Part shown: in pieces, positions 63,455-64,000 of the stretch
Numbering within the stretch: position 1 is the first letter of the stretch
Layout of the letters: every line of letters starts with the position of its first letter
DNA from: Paenibacillus endoradicis
GTDB taxonomy: Bacteria > Bacillota > Bacilli > Paenibacillales > Paenibacillaceae
Length of the DNA stretch: 64,000 nucleotides
NCBI RefSeq assembly: GCF_024721975.1
Contig: NZ_JANQBB010000001.1
Location: 1,116,001 to 1,180,000 of the forward strand
Reading direction: 5' to 3'
Notes under the pieces: generated by a model
Seen by the model: only the letters and a program-made list of their open reading frames with translations
What the model was told of the DNA's origin: nothing
Databases searched by the model: none
Translations under genes and position numbers: made by a program

Positions 63455-64000
63455 CTCACTCATTCCTTTCAATGATCTCCGGATCAAGCCCGAATATACT
63501 GTAAATTATTTTAGTTCAATCTATATGGTATCCATTTAATGTGAAATTTGATTTTCCAACAGATTTTTATTCATTCCATCATACCACATCGTTACAGTAA
63601 GAAAAATTTCGACACTCTGCACTAAAGAACTTCAACAATTAAGGACGTTGATACTTCAAAAGTATTTAATTCACGTGTATATGATTAACATCTTGTTAGA
63701 TTCTCACTACCATGAATGTATGGACTACCAGTTGCACTCGTACCTATTGTTCCAAATTTCACCTACATTTCTTCTTGCTCTTAGTTACTTACGACTCAAA
63801 ACGATTATTAATGCCATTAACTAAAATTCATCTTCTTTAAAATGTAAAAAGACCACAATGGCAAACACTGTGATCTCTAAGGGATTTCTAGTTTTTATTG
63901 TATCCAATACATGAACCATCTGACCTATCCACAATCTTAAACTCCATAAGTTTAATTTTGTTATAGTCTGCTATCCAAATCGCTTACGGTAACCACATTT
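63455..64000. other. End of the window: 546 bases without an assigned gene
   Basis: No supported frame. A minus-strand terminator at 63851-63875 suggests a minus-strand gene ending right of or near 63890; the short stretch between it and the window end has stops in all three minus frames, so only the last few codons of such a gene could be present. Confidence 0.4.
63851..63875 (-). terminator. Probable terminator of a gene right of the window
   Basis: GACCACA (63851-63857) with TGTGATC (63869-63875), one mismatch, followed on the minus strand by TTTTTACATT. Confidence 0.45.

Noticed and set aside
1..64000. tRNA, rRNA, tmRNA or T-box elements
   Set aside because: I looked for GGTTC-A-TCC-type T-arms, AGGGTGG T-box bulges and rRNA landmarks by eye and found none; a covariance search would be decisive.

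Overview
The window looks like chromosome from a low-GC, endospore-forming member of the Paenibacillaceae (Paenibacillus/Cohnella type). Signs are BclA/BclB-like collagen glycoproteins of the spore surface, an S-layer-homology (SLH) protein, a copper-amine-oxidase-N stalk protein, AGGAGG-type ribosome sites with many TTG/GTG starts, and a DUF4179 anti-sigma/ECF pair. No rRNA, tRNA or CRISPR array was seen. The genus is inference; no search was run.

0-1.3 kb: the 5' part of a GH43 glycosidase and a two-gene fluoride channel operon. 1.4-13.6 kb: a spore-surface cluster. Five proteins carry the same small helical domain (core S-H-[LI]-[IVL]-N-A-E-[AG]-E-K): two as stand-alone domains, one divergent copy, one BclB-like collagen protein, and one 1718-residue collagen protein with about 1456 residues of Gly-X-Thr repeats. 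A cytochrome bd-type oxidase operon with tiny one-helix proteins sits inside the cluster. 13.6-27 kb: ordinary chromosomal genes (AraC/MFS pair, metallophosphoesterase, DCC oxidoreductase, tyrosine recombinase, thioredoxin-reductase-like enzyme, SLH protein, esterase, YebC-family factor).

27.5-44.1 kb: an accessory island. It holds pseudogenes (VOC, DUF1330, integrase, a frameshifted membrane protein), an IS110-family element with a frameshifted transposase, a MarR-flavodoxin-MFS operon, and a series of mostly minus-strand single genes (DUF2239, epimerase, TPR, DUF4177, GNAT, class II aaRS-like, hexapeptide acetyltransferase, DUF6713-like). At least twelve copies of one hairpin-forming intergenic repeat (core CCCGTTAG), all in the same orientation, lie between these genes and are not seen elsewhere in the window. 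The IS110 element sits inside one copy. Its upstream non-coding region carries a 16-nt segment resembling that target, as expected of a bridge-RNA guide.

44.2-64 kb: ABC-F protein, short pyruvate kinase, AraC regulator, three NC-rich/pentapeptide-like proteins, stalk protein, DUF2071 protein, lipoprotein, ECF sigma factor with anti-sigma factor, SDR, GNAT, a 1665-residue DUF5724/DUF4132-like protein with a 140-residue partner, and an OsmC-like protein. Many genes end in clear rho-independent terminators.
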